Below, in pieces: positions 11,453 through 22,704 of a stretch of DNA of 64,000 nt (positions within the stretch are counted from its first letter, which is position 1; every line of letters begins with the position of its first letter). The stretch is taken from assembly GCA_026120035.1 (NCBI GenBank), contig JALRME010000064.1, forward strand, positions 1-64,000. The letters are read 5' to 3'. Source of the stretch: Coleophoma eucalyptorum (lineage: Eukaryota > Ascomycota > Leotiomycetes > Helotiales > Dermateaceae). The translations under genes were made by a program, and so were the position numbers. The notes under the pieces are model-generated. The model was not told where the DNA came from, made no database searches, and saw only the letters and a list, made by a program, of their open reading frames with translations.

Positions 11453-13695
11453 ATCAAGCTTCGTCTCTTCTCAAAAAGGTAATGAACTTAATATTGATAT
11501 CTCGTACGATTGGATGGGATGCTTAATTCGTTTCAATGTCGATTTTCCGTACGATTGGGTAGGGGTACTTAATCTATTTTCACATTAGCTGTTTCTACCC
11601 TTGGGTTGGGCGTAACACAAGGAAAAGGCTAGTGCAAGTCGGTTCATCCCAAGCAAGTCCGGAGACAAAGCTTAACAAAGCTTAGCGAGGATTCTTTGGA
11701 ACGGCCTTACATGGTACAAATCCGCTGGGTATACAACTCCCTGTTCTATCTTCTCGCCTGTGACGCTTCTTATTCAGCTATCCGCGCCAAGCCCTGGAGA
11801 TGAAAGACCAGGCAGGGATATATATACCCTCAAAGTATCGTATTCTACTGTAGAACAAATCCACGTTAAGGCATACAAACGAGACCTATCAGTAACCCAG
11901 GAAATTTCTTTTTCTAAGCGAGAAACGTCACGATGACTTGACTTTGCCCCGCTCGAAAGATAGTGAATAGGGGTGCTGAAGAGATGAGTGTTTTGTTATT
12001 ACGAGGTTGTAATTTATGTGATCTAGATTTGGGGCACAGAAAGATGTCAAATTGTGCTTGGAATTTGTCCACCTTTCTGTACTAATAAAATGTGCAATTC
12101 GACCACGTGAAACTTATTTCTCCCCGAAAGAAGTCTACCGAAAGAATCCTGGTCCATTGCCACATGCATGTCGGGTGCTTTAGTTCGTTTCAGCATCTAG
12201 ACTCGCCAATCTACCCAAAACACATTATCGCTAAGCGCTTCAGCTTCAGCGGGACCTGCTTAGCTTGGTTGACTATAAGGGACTTCTATGCTATAGTGAC
12301 AGTATAGACGATGAAACATCTACGTAAGGTTACTTGAAAGGTTGTTTATAAACCAATAAAAGTAAAACAAGACTTCGCTGTAGTTGAAGGCTTGAATATC
12401 TACTTTCCGTTCTACTGTTGTTACATATGTGGATGTGTAGGTCTAGTGTTAAATGTATTTATCCTTGAAACACATGGTTTAAGAAATATGCTCGTAGTCA
12501 AGTAGGAAAAGAAGAGGCTTGAAACCTACCCACGATGGCCGGTATCGGTTTCTTCACCAAACGAGATAAAATGTAATTACCGAGGTAAGATGCTATGTCG
12601 GAGTGAAGCACGTCCCCATATATAAATTGAGTTATGTCGAATCCGCGGATCCGGTGAGGGTTCGATCGGAAGTTTCGCATTCGATACCTTACCACAAAGA
12701 AAATTCAATAGAAAACGGGAACAAACGTACACAGATGGTAAATATGAGAGAGCAATTATAAATGGTCAAAGTAAAGTAACTTCCGACTAGCCTAAATGCT
12801 ATCACTAGCCTTCAATGTCTACGCTTTCCGTATAATACCTAAGCCTAAGCTCTTAAGCAATTCTTGGTGTGCAAAACCAAGGAAATACTGAGTTAGCTAA
12901 GACTACGGCCATCATTGAAAACAACTTACCTTATGTGAAAATTTGCGAAACTCTGGCATAGAACAAATGCTTTGCAAACACTCGAATCTAGCAGGAACGG
13001 AAATCTGTTCGAGATTTCATCGTTTGGGAAATACGTTACAAGTTTTGTATATAGCGTTTATTAATACAACGAATAGTTCCTATGAGTAAATACAATAATA
13101 TAGGTCTAAAAGCGTACATATACCCCATGGTAATTTCCCCAAATGCCCGAGTTGCATGGCAAAGTAGCTGCCGAGGATACCTGTTAGGAGCTCGCCACGC
13201 TTCGATGCCTTTTAGTCTAGCACCAAATTACTAAAGAATCGGAAATTTTCCTTCAGCTTTCCGTCTGCTGCTGAACTTTGTGGTATGTTGTATACAGTAT
13301 TTCGAGCCCATACTTGAGGTAAGCATTCCGCCGCCACTAGGTATTACGCCAGGTAATAGAAAAAAGCACACTTTTCGGTAGAGGCTGATTAGAGGCGACG
13401 CGAATAAGGACAAGTAGCCGTTTCAAAAACTCCTCAATGACAGCCTTATATTAAGCAATTGCATTTGGCGCAGAAGTTTTCGTTTCGTTCCATCGGCTGC
13501 TGTGTTAAAACAGGAATCTAGTAGTGGCTTCGATACTTGGATCACTACTAGTAATAGGGTGGTGGTACCAGGCAAAGCAGTCTGCGTCTAGGTTATCCTT
13601 CAGCGCTGGCGCCCAGACTCAAGGAATATGCTATGCCCCCCAGACATCAACTCGTTTTAGAGCAACAGCTGTGCCTGCAGCATGCATTTGATTTA
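11453..13695. other. AT-rich intergenic region
   Basis: No gene recognised. Two related segments containing CGTACGATTGG at about 11503 and 11552 form an imperfect direct repeat with a unit of about 50 bp. A TATATATACCC tract near 11820 could be a promoter or relic. Open frames of 60-70 codons (for example plus 12092-12307 and minus 12498-12695) have no recognisable content. Confidence 0.4.
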
Positions 13696-15251
13696 TCATG
13701 CCTCCTCTATTTCCTTGTCCGCCGTAGACGATACGTGTGTATTAACAATAAGAATAGTAGGGCCAGTAATGTTCATCTGCCAAGTCGGTGGCACTAAGTC
13801 ATCTCCACTAGATTCACTCGAGACATCTTGACAAGCACAGTTATCATTGCAAGCCGGGTCACTTGCAGCCTTAATCGCATCCTTGTTGGTGATCCAGTGG
13901 AGGACACATGTGCTAAAAAGAACTACACATGTGTCAGCAACAAATATAGCACAGCTATAAAGTATTAGCAGTTCTTACTATCGATGTTACAACACATTAG
14001 GCAAATCCAAGCCTCTTCTCCGCGGAGGACCATAAGGACCGTAAGATTTCTATCAATAATTAGTAAGAAAATAGAAAAGGGAAAGATATATAGTAAAGGG
14101 CTTACACCACGCTAGAGGTCAAAGTGCCTAAGCTTCCGATAAAAGTACGGACTGTTACAGTATGTAACGTAGATGATTGAGTACTCTTAAATGACGATAA
14201 TCCTGAAGTGGATGTTAGAAAAGGAGTCTTAAAATCGTACAGTTTATTCTATACTTCGTAGGGGTATGATAAATAAAGCCGTCAAATATACCTATCAAGA
14301 TATATTAGCTCCTGTACAATGAATTTACGCGAAGGGAAAGGTACATTAACTACGACATCAAATATAATAAGAGGCATCATTGCTTTCATTTGCATTCCAA
14401 CAATACATACCCCCTTATCATTAAACCAAGCAAAATGACTACATCAAAGTTAGTAGGCTTGGATAATAGCTAGGCTCCTTTCTTGCTACTTACAAGTAGA
14501 AGTTGAAAACAACAATAATAATATATGGCACTAGTAGAGTTAGTAAGTCAAGATTTTATTTAATAGTTTCCACTTACTTAACATGCCGAAGCAATTGAAG
14601 AGGTAAGATTTACACCTCATTCGAGGTTTGACAACTTGGTTCACGATATACTAGGTATTATATTAGAATAGGAGTGTCGTATACAATTGGATATTAAACA
14701 TACTGCTTTTTCCACTAGTAGGTAATACATGATCTAATACAGAATTATTATTATAGATCATATTTCAAGAGAGCCAAGACAACATACAACCTAAAACCAT
14801 CGTTAGTATGATAGTATCGCACAATTTAGGTAAATGACTTACTTTAGAGGACATGTAACATGCTAAGCATAGTAAAATTGCCGAATTACATACTTCAATT
14901 GTTGAGTTTAGACCAAATCCAAATGAGAGAATGAACGTTGTAATAACAAAAGCAACAGAATCGGTATAGATCAAGAGTACAACTGTGCAGAGATTGTTAA
15001 TACTATATTAGATATAATTAGATGAGTATAACATACGCCAATGGGTAATATTAAGTCTCCTCCAGGTTTTGAGCACACCTATGCGTTTTGCTATACATTA
15101 AAAAGTTAGCAACAATTAAACACTGTTAAATCCAGGGAAACCTACCCAAGCAAATCGCAAGAACAGAGACACTGGCTAGACCAATGACTATAGTCGCAAT
15201 CAACCCTACCCGAGGAATAGGTGCGTGTGCCATGTTCTGAGTTGAAGTCAT
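13696..15251 (-). CDS. Hidden 11-exon multi-pass membrane protein
   Basis: There is no long open frame here, but following GT..AG signals from an ATG at 15251 to a TGA at 13696 gives one continuous 321-residue protein in 11 exons with ten short introns (about 45-70 nt). It opens with MTSTQNMAHAPIPRVG and a hydrophobic helix. It contains YTDSVAFVITTFILSFGFGL, then ILLCLACYMSSK joined to IMYYLLVEKAYIVNQ, KPRMRCKSYLFNCFGML and DKGVCIVGM. MMPLIIFDVVVNVYLTALF follows, then TVRTFIGSLGTLTSSVVNLT and AWICLMCCNIDILF. About seven hydrophobic segments give a GPCR-like layout. I remember the same order of blocks in uncharacterised multi-pass proteins of filamentous fungi, but no function is assigned. No stop remains after splicing, so the gene is probably live despite its AT-rich sequence. 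Individual exon edges need RNA evidence. Confidence 0.8.
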
Positions 15252-16885
15252 GTTGTGTGAGAATTTGATGTACTTGTTTTATCATCTGCCATGAAGCTAT
15301 ATATCCCCCTGGAGAGGAGTATAGTTGGAAACACCAAAAGGCGTAGAAGTAACAATCTTTAGCGGAATCCTCTCAATAGACTACTCTAGTTCCAATGGGA
15401 TTGTGCTCTAAATATGCTTTTAACCTAATAAAGTTAAAAGCTGGTCCCAACTATCTTGATAGTGTCTCGGATTGCCTACGCCTCTAGTTGGGATATAGTG
15501 GCAGTACTACGCTGCTACTTAAACTAGGCTAGACGAGAAAACATTTTTATGATAGCGGCTCTACTTAAGTGCCCCATATAAATTCAATGTAGTGCACACT
15601 AGTATCGTGGTTATAGCAATTTTGGGTTCATCACTATGTGTTAGTTTATAAAAGGCCAAAAACCTGAATCCAAGTGGTTATTGTAGTACTATCTCTATCT
15701 TAGTGTAGAAAAAGTCATCAGTTGGAGTAAAATAGTATGTAATTTAGTATAACTTATGCTTATAACGAATAGGATTTTCGACACTAACGAATGAACTAAC
15801 TTAAGAAAGGATAGTTGAAGCTCAATAGAACTAAGCAATACTAAAGTATCAGGCAACTAGGCTTCATTTCTCCGTATAGCGCTAACGCGATTCATACCTC
15901 GGTGGAAGCCGTTTCAGCCCATATTAGGCAAAGCTTAGCTACTTATTTCTATTCTTGGAAGCGCTTAACTTTAAATGAAGAATCTGGAACAGCTGTCTAT
16001 TATTACCTACAAGACGCTATGAGATAGCTCTCTTCTCTATTTTCTAATATTTCAATGGTTAATTTTGTTTTGTTATGTCCCATTGTGTTATTTAGGCTGT
16101 GGACCTAAAAATACTAATGAGCCGGGTTGTATAGTTCTGTGGAATACAGGGTTAATTTCATGGCACACCATCTTAACGAGTTTCCTATCGCCACCTATCA
16201 ATGTGAGTGGCCGCTATGTTGTACTGTCTCCTTTTAGCGATCAAACATACGGTCTATTAGTAGCATTGGAGCCTCAATCGTCTGCTCGCCGTTCTAAGGA
16301 CTAAAGATATCGGCTTGGTTCTAAGAGTAAGGCATCTCAGTAAGACTAAGCAGTGTGTCTAGTCGCTCTAATTGGGTTTGTCACGTCACTACTGTATATG
16401 CTTTGTATTGATGACGACGGTAATTAGCGAAATAATATAGGCTTAGAAAGAGTTTTCCTGCTTTCTTATTAAAATTAAGCGTGACGTCATATATATACGA
16501 CCTTAGATCTTCCTATAGTACTACTACTTTTGCCTCTCTCGTCTACTAATTAGGCTATAGAGAAATCTACGAATATACAAAATCCGAAGTAGACGAAGTA
16601 TTAGCTATAGTATTATCCTCTATTTTGAAAGCAACTAAGGCCAAACTCGATCAAGAGTTTAAAGTACTTAGTATTATCTATCCCCATTATATTTACACCT
16701 ATACTATATATTTGTAACCTGTTAGATATCGTAATCCAAACTGTACCTAGCTTTGAAGATAGGGCTAGCAGAGGTAAGGGGTAGACAACTTGATTGATTA
16801 CGGCATCCACTTGTATTCAGTTTACTTGCAAACAAAGGTCCTTCAACAATAAAATATTTTGACCATATATAACTCGCGTAAATTT
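15252..16885. other. AT-rich intergenic region
   Basis: No gene recognised. The sequence is rich in TAGTA/CTACT words and poor in long frames. A plus-strand stretch near 16560-16700 reads as a short charged peptide before stopping, and a plus-strand 79-codon frame at 16065-16304 has no recognisable content. It probably includes the promoter of the membrane-protein gene to the left and the 3' flank of the oxidase to the right. Confidence 0.4.
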
Positions 16886-18332
16886 TCAGTTCTTATATAG
16901 TTTAGGTATAGCAAGGTTGAAGACACAGTGCGGATCATACTCCTTCTTAAGCTCTAACAATGTCTGATAATTGGAACCGTATATTCCAGGGAGCGATATA
17001 TGTGCCTGTGGAGTCAGAGAAATATATGTTCCTGGAAGAACTTTTGCAGGACCTAGTTGCTGTATGTCTTTTCGAAAGCCTCTAGCCCACTCTCGAGAAC
17101 CATCTATATTTTGCACCGCCGTCACAGATTCGATGAACTCCAGCATGTAGTGAGGCTCCCTCGATCCAAATACAGACTCAGAATTTGGGGTTGCAGATTT
17201 TCCGCGGAGCTCTAGTATTGAAAATGCCGTTCCCATGTCTGAAGGCATTTTCTCAGCGTGTGTAGCTATTATGGCTGTGGCATCACTGCCAAGTTCGCGG
17301 AGACTGATTGTACTAGTAGAGCCATAGGTGTTGGGTGAAACGTACATAGTCAAAGCATCCATCCACTCAGGAATGGTAGTCGGCCCAACTGTGTTCATCA
17401 CTACATTTCCGAGGGCTGAAATCTTAGCCAGGTACATCCGACCACTCTCATGATCATCTGAGCTCCACATATAGCCAGCTGCAAAAACTCTCCCTTGTGG
17501 AGAGTTTAAAACATACAGCTGTAGACTCAGTGGAGCTGGAATCCCTTCCTCTAATAGCATCTGGTATCCGGCAATATAGTTCTGGATAGTAGTCCCAATA
17601 TCACTGGAATCGTATACTATCATACCGGCAAGAATCTATATAATGTAAGTTTTCTTGCAGTTTTAGGAGATGGGGGTATATACAATAAGAAATGTAACGT
17701 ACGCTTTTTAAAGGGTAAACTTTGATTGCTAATTCAACAATAACTCCAAAGGTTCCTCCAGCTCCTCGGATACCCTTGAGCATATTTGCATCCGCATTGA
17801 CTACTTCTCCTTTCCAGTTGACAATTTTTGCTCCCACGATCTGATCAACACCCAGTCCATAGTTCCCGGTGAACAACCCATAACCTCCATAAGTGGACCA
17901 TCCTACATATCCAACAAATGGAATAGCCCCAGTAGGTGTCGCAAGACCTTGGTTTGATAAATCCTTCCCTAGTTTGCCCAGAAGAACTCCTCCACCAAGC
18001 CTGGCAAATGCTTTCGTATGGTCAACATCTACAAAGTTAATTTCTCGCATGTCAATCGTCAGAGCATCTTGCACCTGGGAAAATCCAAACAGGTTATTAC
18101 CCCCGGATCGAACAACGACCGGGATTTCTGCAGAGGTCGTGTATGATACTATTTTGGCGACTTCTGTTGCATTTTGAGGACGGACGATTGCGAGAGGTGC
18201 AGCTGGATTATCGAGGGTATAGGCCGCTCGTAGGGAAGGGTAGTTTTCTGAACCGGGGGTTACATATTTAATCCCAGAATCTTTCAAAAAGGACTCAAGT
18301 CCTGCCAGTTTTGTCTCTGGCGAAGTGGCCAT
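16886..18332 (-). CDS. FAD-linked oxidoreductase (VAO/PCMH, berberine-bridge-like)
   Basis: Two exons (18332-17703 and 17635-16886, 67-nt intron GTACGT..ATATAG) encode 459 residues. The N-terminal half is a PCMH-type FAD-binding domain: PLAIVRPQNATEVAKIVSYT, then VVVRSGGNNLFGFS, then WSTYGGYGLFTGNYGLGVDQ and GAGGTFGVIVELAIKVYPL. The C-terminus YDPHCVFNLAIPKLYKN resembles the BBE tail (usually DP..NP or RxNP). The position that normally holds the FAD-linking histidine (SGGH) is asparagine (N79 in SGGNN). No cysteine stands at the usual second attachment site, so FAD is probably bound non-covalently. There is no signal peptide, which suggests an intracellular enzyme. The substrate is unknown; relatives oxidise sugars, alkaloids or secondary-metabolite intermediates. 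No biosynthetic cluster is visible around it. Confidence 0.9.
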
Positions 18333-19871
18333 GATATATTAAAGAATTCGAGGAAGCACAAGAATATGCTTTTAATAAATTTCTTTTAGAACGTGGCCCC
18401 GAATTTATAGTAAACACTATGTACATTTCATATGGTTATCTATACATTACATAATATTCGAATCACATGTACATTGACTAAAATATTGGTGCCGGGTAAC
18501 ACGAACGCGAAGGCGAACGCGAACGCGAAGGCGAACGCGAAGGTGTTCTGACTGGCTGAACGAGTGCATTCTTATTTGAAATTATCGCCATAATGCCTGA
18601 ATATAAGATAGAATCCCTAGAAATTATTTAAAAATTTGGCTTTGTAAGCACGAGAAGTTTGTGAGGCCGCTTTATGGCGAGCTCAATGAGGTCCGCCAAG
18701 ACTTGGCTATGCAGATGTTCTTGTGGTAAAAGAAATTCTAGATATTTATAATGACAGTTAACACGAGAACTCGGACCTCAAATATCAGCCCTGTTAGAGG
18801 TGTATGTTTTTTGCCCTAAGCCTCTTTTCACACTGCGATATAAAAGGAGAAAGAGCTTAACATGAATCTGTATAAATTAATTTAGATGCCTACAACATAG
18901 GACTTTTAGGAAAGAATTCTAGAACCAACTATATTCCGTTTAACTTGTTGCTCTTGACGATCAATACCTCCCTCGTAGCTATGATTTCATTATGTCGTAA
19001 TAGGAACCATTTATTTGAGATTCCTATTCACTTGTACAAGCTTGGCATATCTCACTCCTGGCTCCGGGAGGTACTTTCATTGCCATTTCTTCTGCAGCTT
19101 TTTCGTGGCGTTTGATAATGCCGTTATGCCACACCTCTATGTTCCGATTTACAGACTCAAATGGTAACAATAATGAGGAGGAGAAGCTTGAAGACTGGTC
19201 ATTAGACGATCTACTCATCGCTATTACTGCGGTCCATGGGGTAGAAGCAGCTCAGTGGGTGATGGATGCAAAAGCAGCCTAAAGGCTCAAAAGGGCGATA
19301 ACGACAATATAGCTTATATAATCAAATTGGGTATAATGCTCGTACATACAAGCAAGCTTAGGATTCGATTGATATAGAATAACTACTGTTTTCAAATATG
19401 GTTGTTCTATATAGGAATTATTATTATAGTCTTACGTTTTCGTGTCTCACTCGCTTGTGTGTCTCATTCGCTTGTGAAATACGCTACGTACTTCTGCCAT
19501 TTATTACTGCTTAGTTATTTTTATAGTACTTATACTAAAGAGGGAACTTGTATGGTTCCTTCAGCCCCTGCCTCCCCCTAGCACTAAAAAAATTAAGCTA
19601 CCGCCCCTGTGTTATAGGACGTAATTCTACTTATATCGATATTTTTATTCTAGTAGATTAGTATCTAACTAATCTAATTACGCAATTCCTTGTAACCCGT
19701 GATCTCTACCAATGGTTCAGGGTGCGAGCCTCCTTCGCTGAGCCTCAGCCCAGTGGCTCTCATGTGTTTGTAACGCTTGAATTTGACCAAGTAAAACTTC
19801 AAAATAGACTACTCGTCAAGACACGATGGTGACAAAGGATAGACTACTAAATCTAAACGAAAACCAACTAA
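18333..19871. other. Intergenic region with a minisatellite
   Basis: No gene I can support. A short GC-rich tandem repeat lies at 18502-18543 (listed separately). A 64-codon minus frame at 19218-19024 ends in PPGARSEICQACTSE and may be a small orphan exon, but it has no splice partner I could find. Around 19446-19480 the word TCACTCGCTTGTG is nearly duplicated, similar to words in the first 100 bases of the window, which hints at related repeat debris. Confidence 0.4.
18502..18543. repeat. 18-bp tandem repeat, 2.3 copies
   Basis: Two exact copies of an 18-bp unit, CGAACGCGAAGGCGAACG, plus a six-base partial copy. It is a striking GC-rich island in AT-rich surroundings, about 170 bp upstream of the oxidase start. 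It is probably a slippage-prone minisatellite; no coding role is seen. Confidence 0.85.
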
Positions 19872-22130
19872 TCATAATAGGGCAATCTCATCTAAGCCTA
19901 ACCCGGCGGCAGCCCTGTCTGCTTGAAGGTCTCCATCATAAAACATACGGTCGTTGATATAGGCCTGACCTACGTACATAAAGCCAGACGGGAGGTTTCG
20001 GCCATAAAGATTGTTCCCCGATTGAAATTTAGCACTTTTGCTGCAGTCTGAAGAGTCGGACATGTTGACATATCTCAGTATTACTGGTACATCGCAACCA
20101 AGGAGCACTGCCACCCTATCGCTAGGACGCATGTGCCACGGCCCAAGGCCAAAGCTTCCTGACTTCGTGACGAAGAACGTCCTGTTTCTGCACAACTCAT
20201 GTCTTGTGGTGATATACCGGGTATATTCTTTTGGATATCCGGGGAACTCGTCGAACGTACCGGCAGTGACGGCTCTGTGAAACTCTTGCATGGTTTCTGT
20301 AGTATCAAAGGGCCCTAAGCGATGTGCCATTTCCTCCCACTGTGGCAGTATTATTTCCCAGTTTAGCTTCGCTCGAAGGAACGTAAGCGGCGGCCACTCT
20401 TTGGTCCAAAACGACTTCCCCGAATAAGCGTCAACGTATTGGCGGATTGATGGACCTGCTGAAATTCCAACCGCGAGAACTTCTTCATGTAAAATACCCT
20501 TCACCGATATCACAAAGTTCTGTTCCAGGTTCCAGATTGCAGTTGATTGAGGGCCACTTGCAGAGAATTCGCGTTGCCATGGCTCATGAATTTCCTCGTT
20601 GTCTAGGCCACCTGCCCAGAATGACTTTGGTAGGTCGTTTGCAGGGCCAGAGGAAAACCAGTACGGACACCAGCTGCGCGGTCCCATCGGTATCCCAAAA
20701 CCTTCCACGCAGGACAGCACAGCTAACGTATTGGTCTTGTGAATACAATTGATTGCAAACACATGACAGAGTGTTGCATGGTCAATTGCGTAGTCAGGAG
20801 GGATGGTTGAATCTCCGCGACTGACAAGTCCCTGAAATGCATATATCTTGTCACGAGCATCTGAAGCGAGCTTTTGACGAAAGTCATAAACAAGACTGAG
20901 CAAGCCGAACTTGGGATCGCTGTGCTGAAGTTTCGTAGCACGATGATACTTCAGAGCCTTGTACTCATCCACATGTAATCTATTGTGCGTCACCCAAGGC
21001 GTTTCGAGAGCCACATCAATTAGCCAACAGAACCGTTCCCACGGTAGTGAATAAGATCCGCATTGTATATAGACTTGACTGGCTACGACAAGTTCTTGCA
21101 CAACCCAAACTCGTTCCCACCAGCTTTGCTGAAGTAACTTGGACGCAACTCTGGCCGATCCATAATTCAAGGCCTTGAAACCCTGGTCGGATATGGCCTC
21201 GGCGAAAGCTGCACGCATACCCCAAGTGCTATGACCAAGCCAAATAATAACACGCTGTGCCGATTCGTAAATCTCGCGCATTTGAGAAACTTGTCTAGCG
21301 CGGTCTTGCAAATCCGCCTGTTCGATACAGAGAGCGTCAATCCATAGTGTTCGCCGCTCCTTGTCGTTCCGCAAATAAGTTAAAGCGCCGTACAGACTGT
21401 TGGTCACATGAACCGAAACTCCATTCACCTTGATACTGCGAGGAAAATCAGGATCTCCCCATACGTATGATAGTGCTTCGTATGAGGCCGTTTTCAGATA
21501 GGCGATTTGGATCTCGCACACAATGGTATCTCCCAATCGACCAGGCAAAATGTTGAGAAGCCGTATAGCCTTGGACCTGGGGTCAAGGGCGTGCAAGACC
21601 GGACAAGCTTTAGCATTGGCCTTCATCACCTGTTCCTCGTCCCGGGCTCTGAAACTTTGTGAGACAGAGCGGAAATACCTCAAAATCAAGATAGGCATCA
21701 ATGATAATGCTACAGAAACAACCATGCCCAAAATGAAACCACCGGCTAGTAACACTAGGAATAATTCTGTTGGGGCTTGCAAGATGGGATAACGGGCGAT
21801 TGCTTCGACGAGGTCCCTCGAGTTCCATTTCGTGGTGCTGCGGCCCGAGATCCAATAATGTAGGAATGCAGAGACAAGTGATGTAGTAACGCAATAAGTG
21901 TAAATGGAGTCCAGAAGGCGAATGATGTAGTCAAAAACCGGATTCGAAAGAGCTGTCTGCCATCGTTCTAGCTGAGTTTGCGAGATCGATCGGTAATGAC
22001 GAACTACATGCTCATGCAATCCCCGGACTGCCGCATCCGACCGCTTTAAAGCCAAGTCAGCAGCTCCAATTCCCCTCCACGAAGCCGATGCAATTATGGA
22101 GCCGATAAATGAGCTGTCTGGATCAGACAT
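19872..22130 (-). CDS. HET-domain protein with N-terminal membrane segments
   Basis: A single uninterrupted frame of 752 residues. The HET (heterokaryon incompatibility) domain starts around residue 200 and shows its hallmark blocks: YEALSYVWGDP (217-227), LWIDALCIEQADLQDRARQV (262 onward) and QRVIIWLG, followed by the usual W(W)ERVWVVQE motif. Before it, two hydrophobic stretches (about 75-95 and 122-152, the second LFLVLLAGGFILGMVVSV) suggest membrane anchoring, as in many HET proteins with N-terminal transmembrane pairs. HET domains mediate self/non-self recognition and can trigger cell death when mismatched partners meet. No NLR, ankyrin or prion-like partner is seen nearby. It shares a 574-bp divergent promoter region with the GMC-hydrolase fusion gene. 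Confidence 0.93.
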   Translation of the reverse strand: MSDPDSSFIGSIIASASWRGIGAADLALKRSDAAVRGLHEHVVRHYRSISQTQLERWQTALSNPVFDYIIRLLDSIYTYCVTTSLVSAFLHYWISGRSTTKWNSRDLVEAIARYPILQAPTELFLVLLAGGFILGMVVSVALSLMPILILRYFRSVSQSFRARDEEQVMKANAKACPVLHALDPRSKAIRLLNILPGRLGDTIVCEIQIAYLKTASYEALSYVWGDPDFPRSIKVNGVSVHVTNSLYGALTYLRNDKERRTLWIDALCIEQADLQDRARQVSQMREIYESAQRVIIWLGHSTWGMRAAFAEAISDQGFKALNYGSARVASKLLQQSWWERVWVVQELVVASQVYIQCGSYSLPWERFCWLIDVALETPWVTHNRLHVDEYKALKYHRATKLQHSDPKFGLLSLVYDFRQKLASDARDKIYAFQGLVSRGDSTIPPDYAIDHATLCHVFAINCIHKTNTLAVLSCVEGFGIPMGPRSWCPYWFSSGPANDLPKSFWAGGLDNEEIHEPWQREFSASGPQSTAIWNLEQNFVISVKGILHEEVLAVGISAGPSIRQYVDAYSGKSFWTKEWPPLTFLRAKLNWEIILPQWEEMAHRLGPFDTTETMQEFHRAVTAGTFDEFPGYPKEYTRYITTRHELCRNRTFFVTKSGSFGLGPWHMRPSDRVAVLLGCDVPVILRYVNMSDSSDCSKSAKFQSGNNLYGRNLPSGFMYVGQAYINDRMFYDGDLQADRAAAGLGLDEIALL

Positions 22131-22704
22131 TGTTCGCTGAGTATCGAGTTATCTGGCGACGGACCATCCCGGAGTTGACCGCTACTGGCCTAGAAGATTT
22201 AAGCTGAAGTTCTGTAGTTTCGGTACCGACTCGAGGGATTGGCGAAGGGAGTGAATTATTGCATAGAAGGGCAAGTTATATATTCTAAGAAGAGGGAGAT
22301 GCACGGGGAGATAGCCCTTCTGAAGGTGTCATCCACACTCGCCCTCGTCCCAGCGCCACAGCGGGGAACATATAAAGAACAGCGACACGCGTGCATCACC
22401 GAAGTTTAACCATTTTGTGTAAGCGGTAGGTGGCTGGCTGAACACTGAAGCAATACCTTCCTTCTGCCTTATTCATAATCCTCACACATTGGCAAAAGGG
22501 TTCTCTTCCACGCAGTAATGACATGATTGCTACGCTCTCAATGAACATTGATTTGAACGTCGGTCACAACAGATTCGCCCTACTTTCACGTTATTACTTG
22601 TTGGGCATAGGCTTAAGAGACGATATAAGAGCCGAGTGGGCTGCACACTCGTCTTGGAACTGTGCACCTGCCAACTCAGCTTTAGATTGGCTTCCAAAGA
22701 AAAG
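22131..22704. promoter_or_regulatory. Shared divergent promoter region (HET / GMC-hydrolase)
   Basis: The start codons of the HET gene (minus, 22130) and the oxidoreductase-hydrolase fusion (plus, 22705) are separated by 574 bp. An open frame in the right part (22636-22704) is in phase with the fusion and would add 23 residues if translation began at the upstream ATG. I prefer 22705 because its context is AAAG-ATG-A and the extension resembles nothing. No specific operator was recognised. Confidence 0.4.

Noticed and set aside
12640..12690. GGTTCGA-like word resembling a tRNA T-arm
   Set aside because: No acceptor stem or anticodon arm fits around it.
16560..16720. Charged plus-strand peptide resembling transposase debris
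   Set aside because: Too short and no matching element ends; left as unclassified AT-rich DNA.
19024..19218. 64-codon minus frame with a plausible C-terminus
   Set aside because: No splice partner, no family resemblance and poor start context; not enough to call a gene.
19690..19750. GGTTCAGGG-containing stretch considered as a tRNA
   Set aside because: No cloverleaf can be drawn.
22636..22704. Upstream in-frame ATG of the GMC-hydrolase fusion
   Set aside because: The extra residues look like translated leader; the ATG at 22705 has better context.
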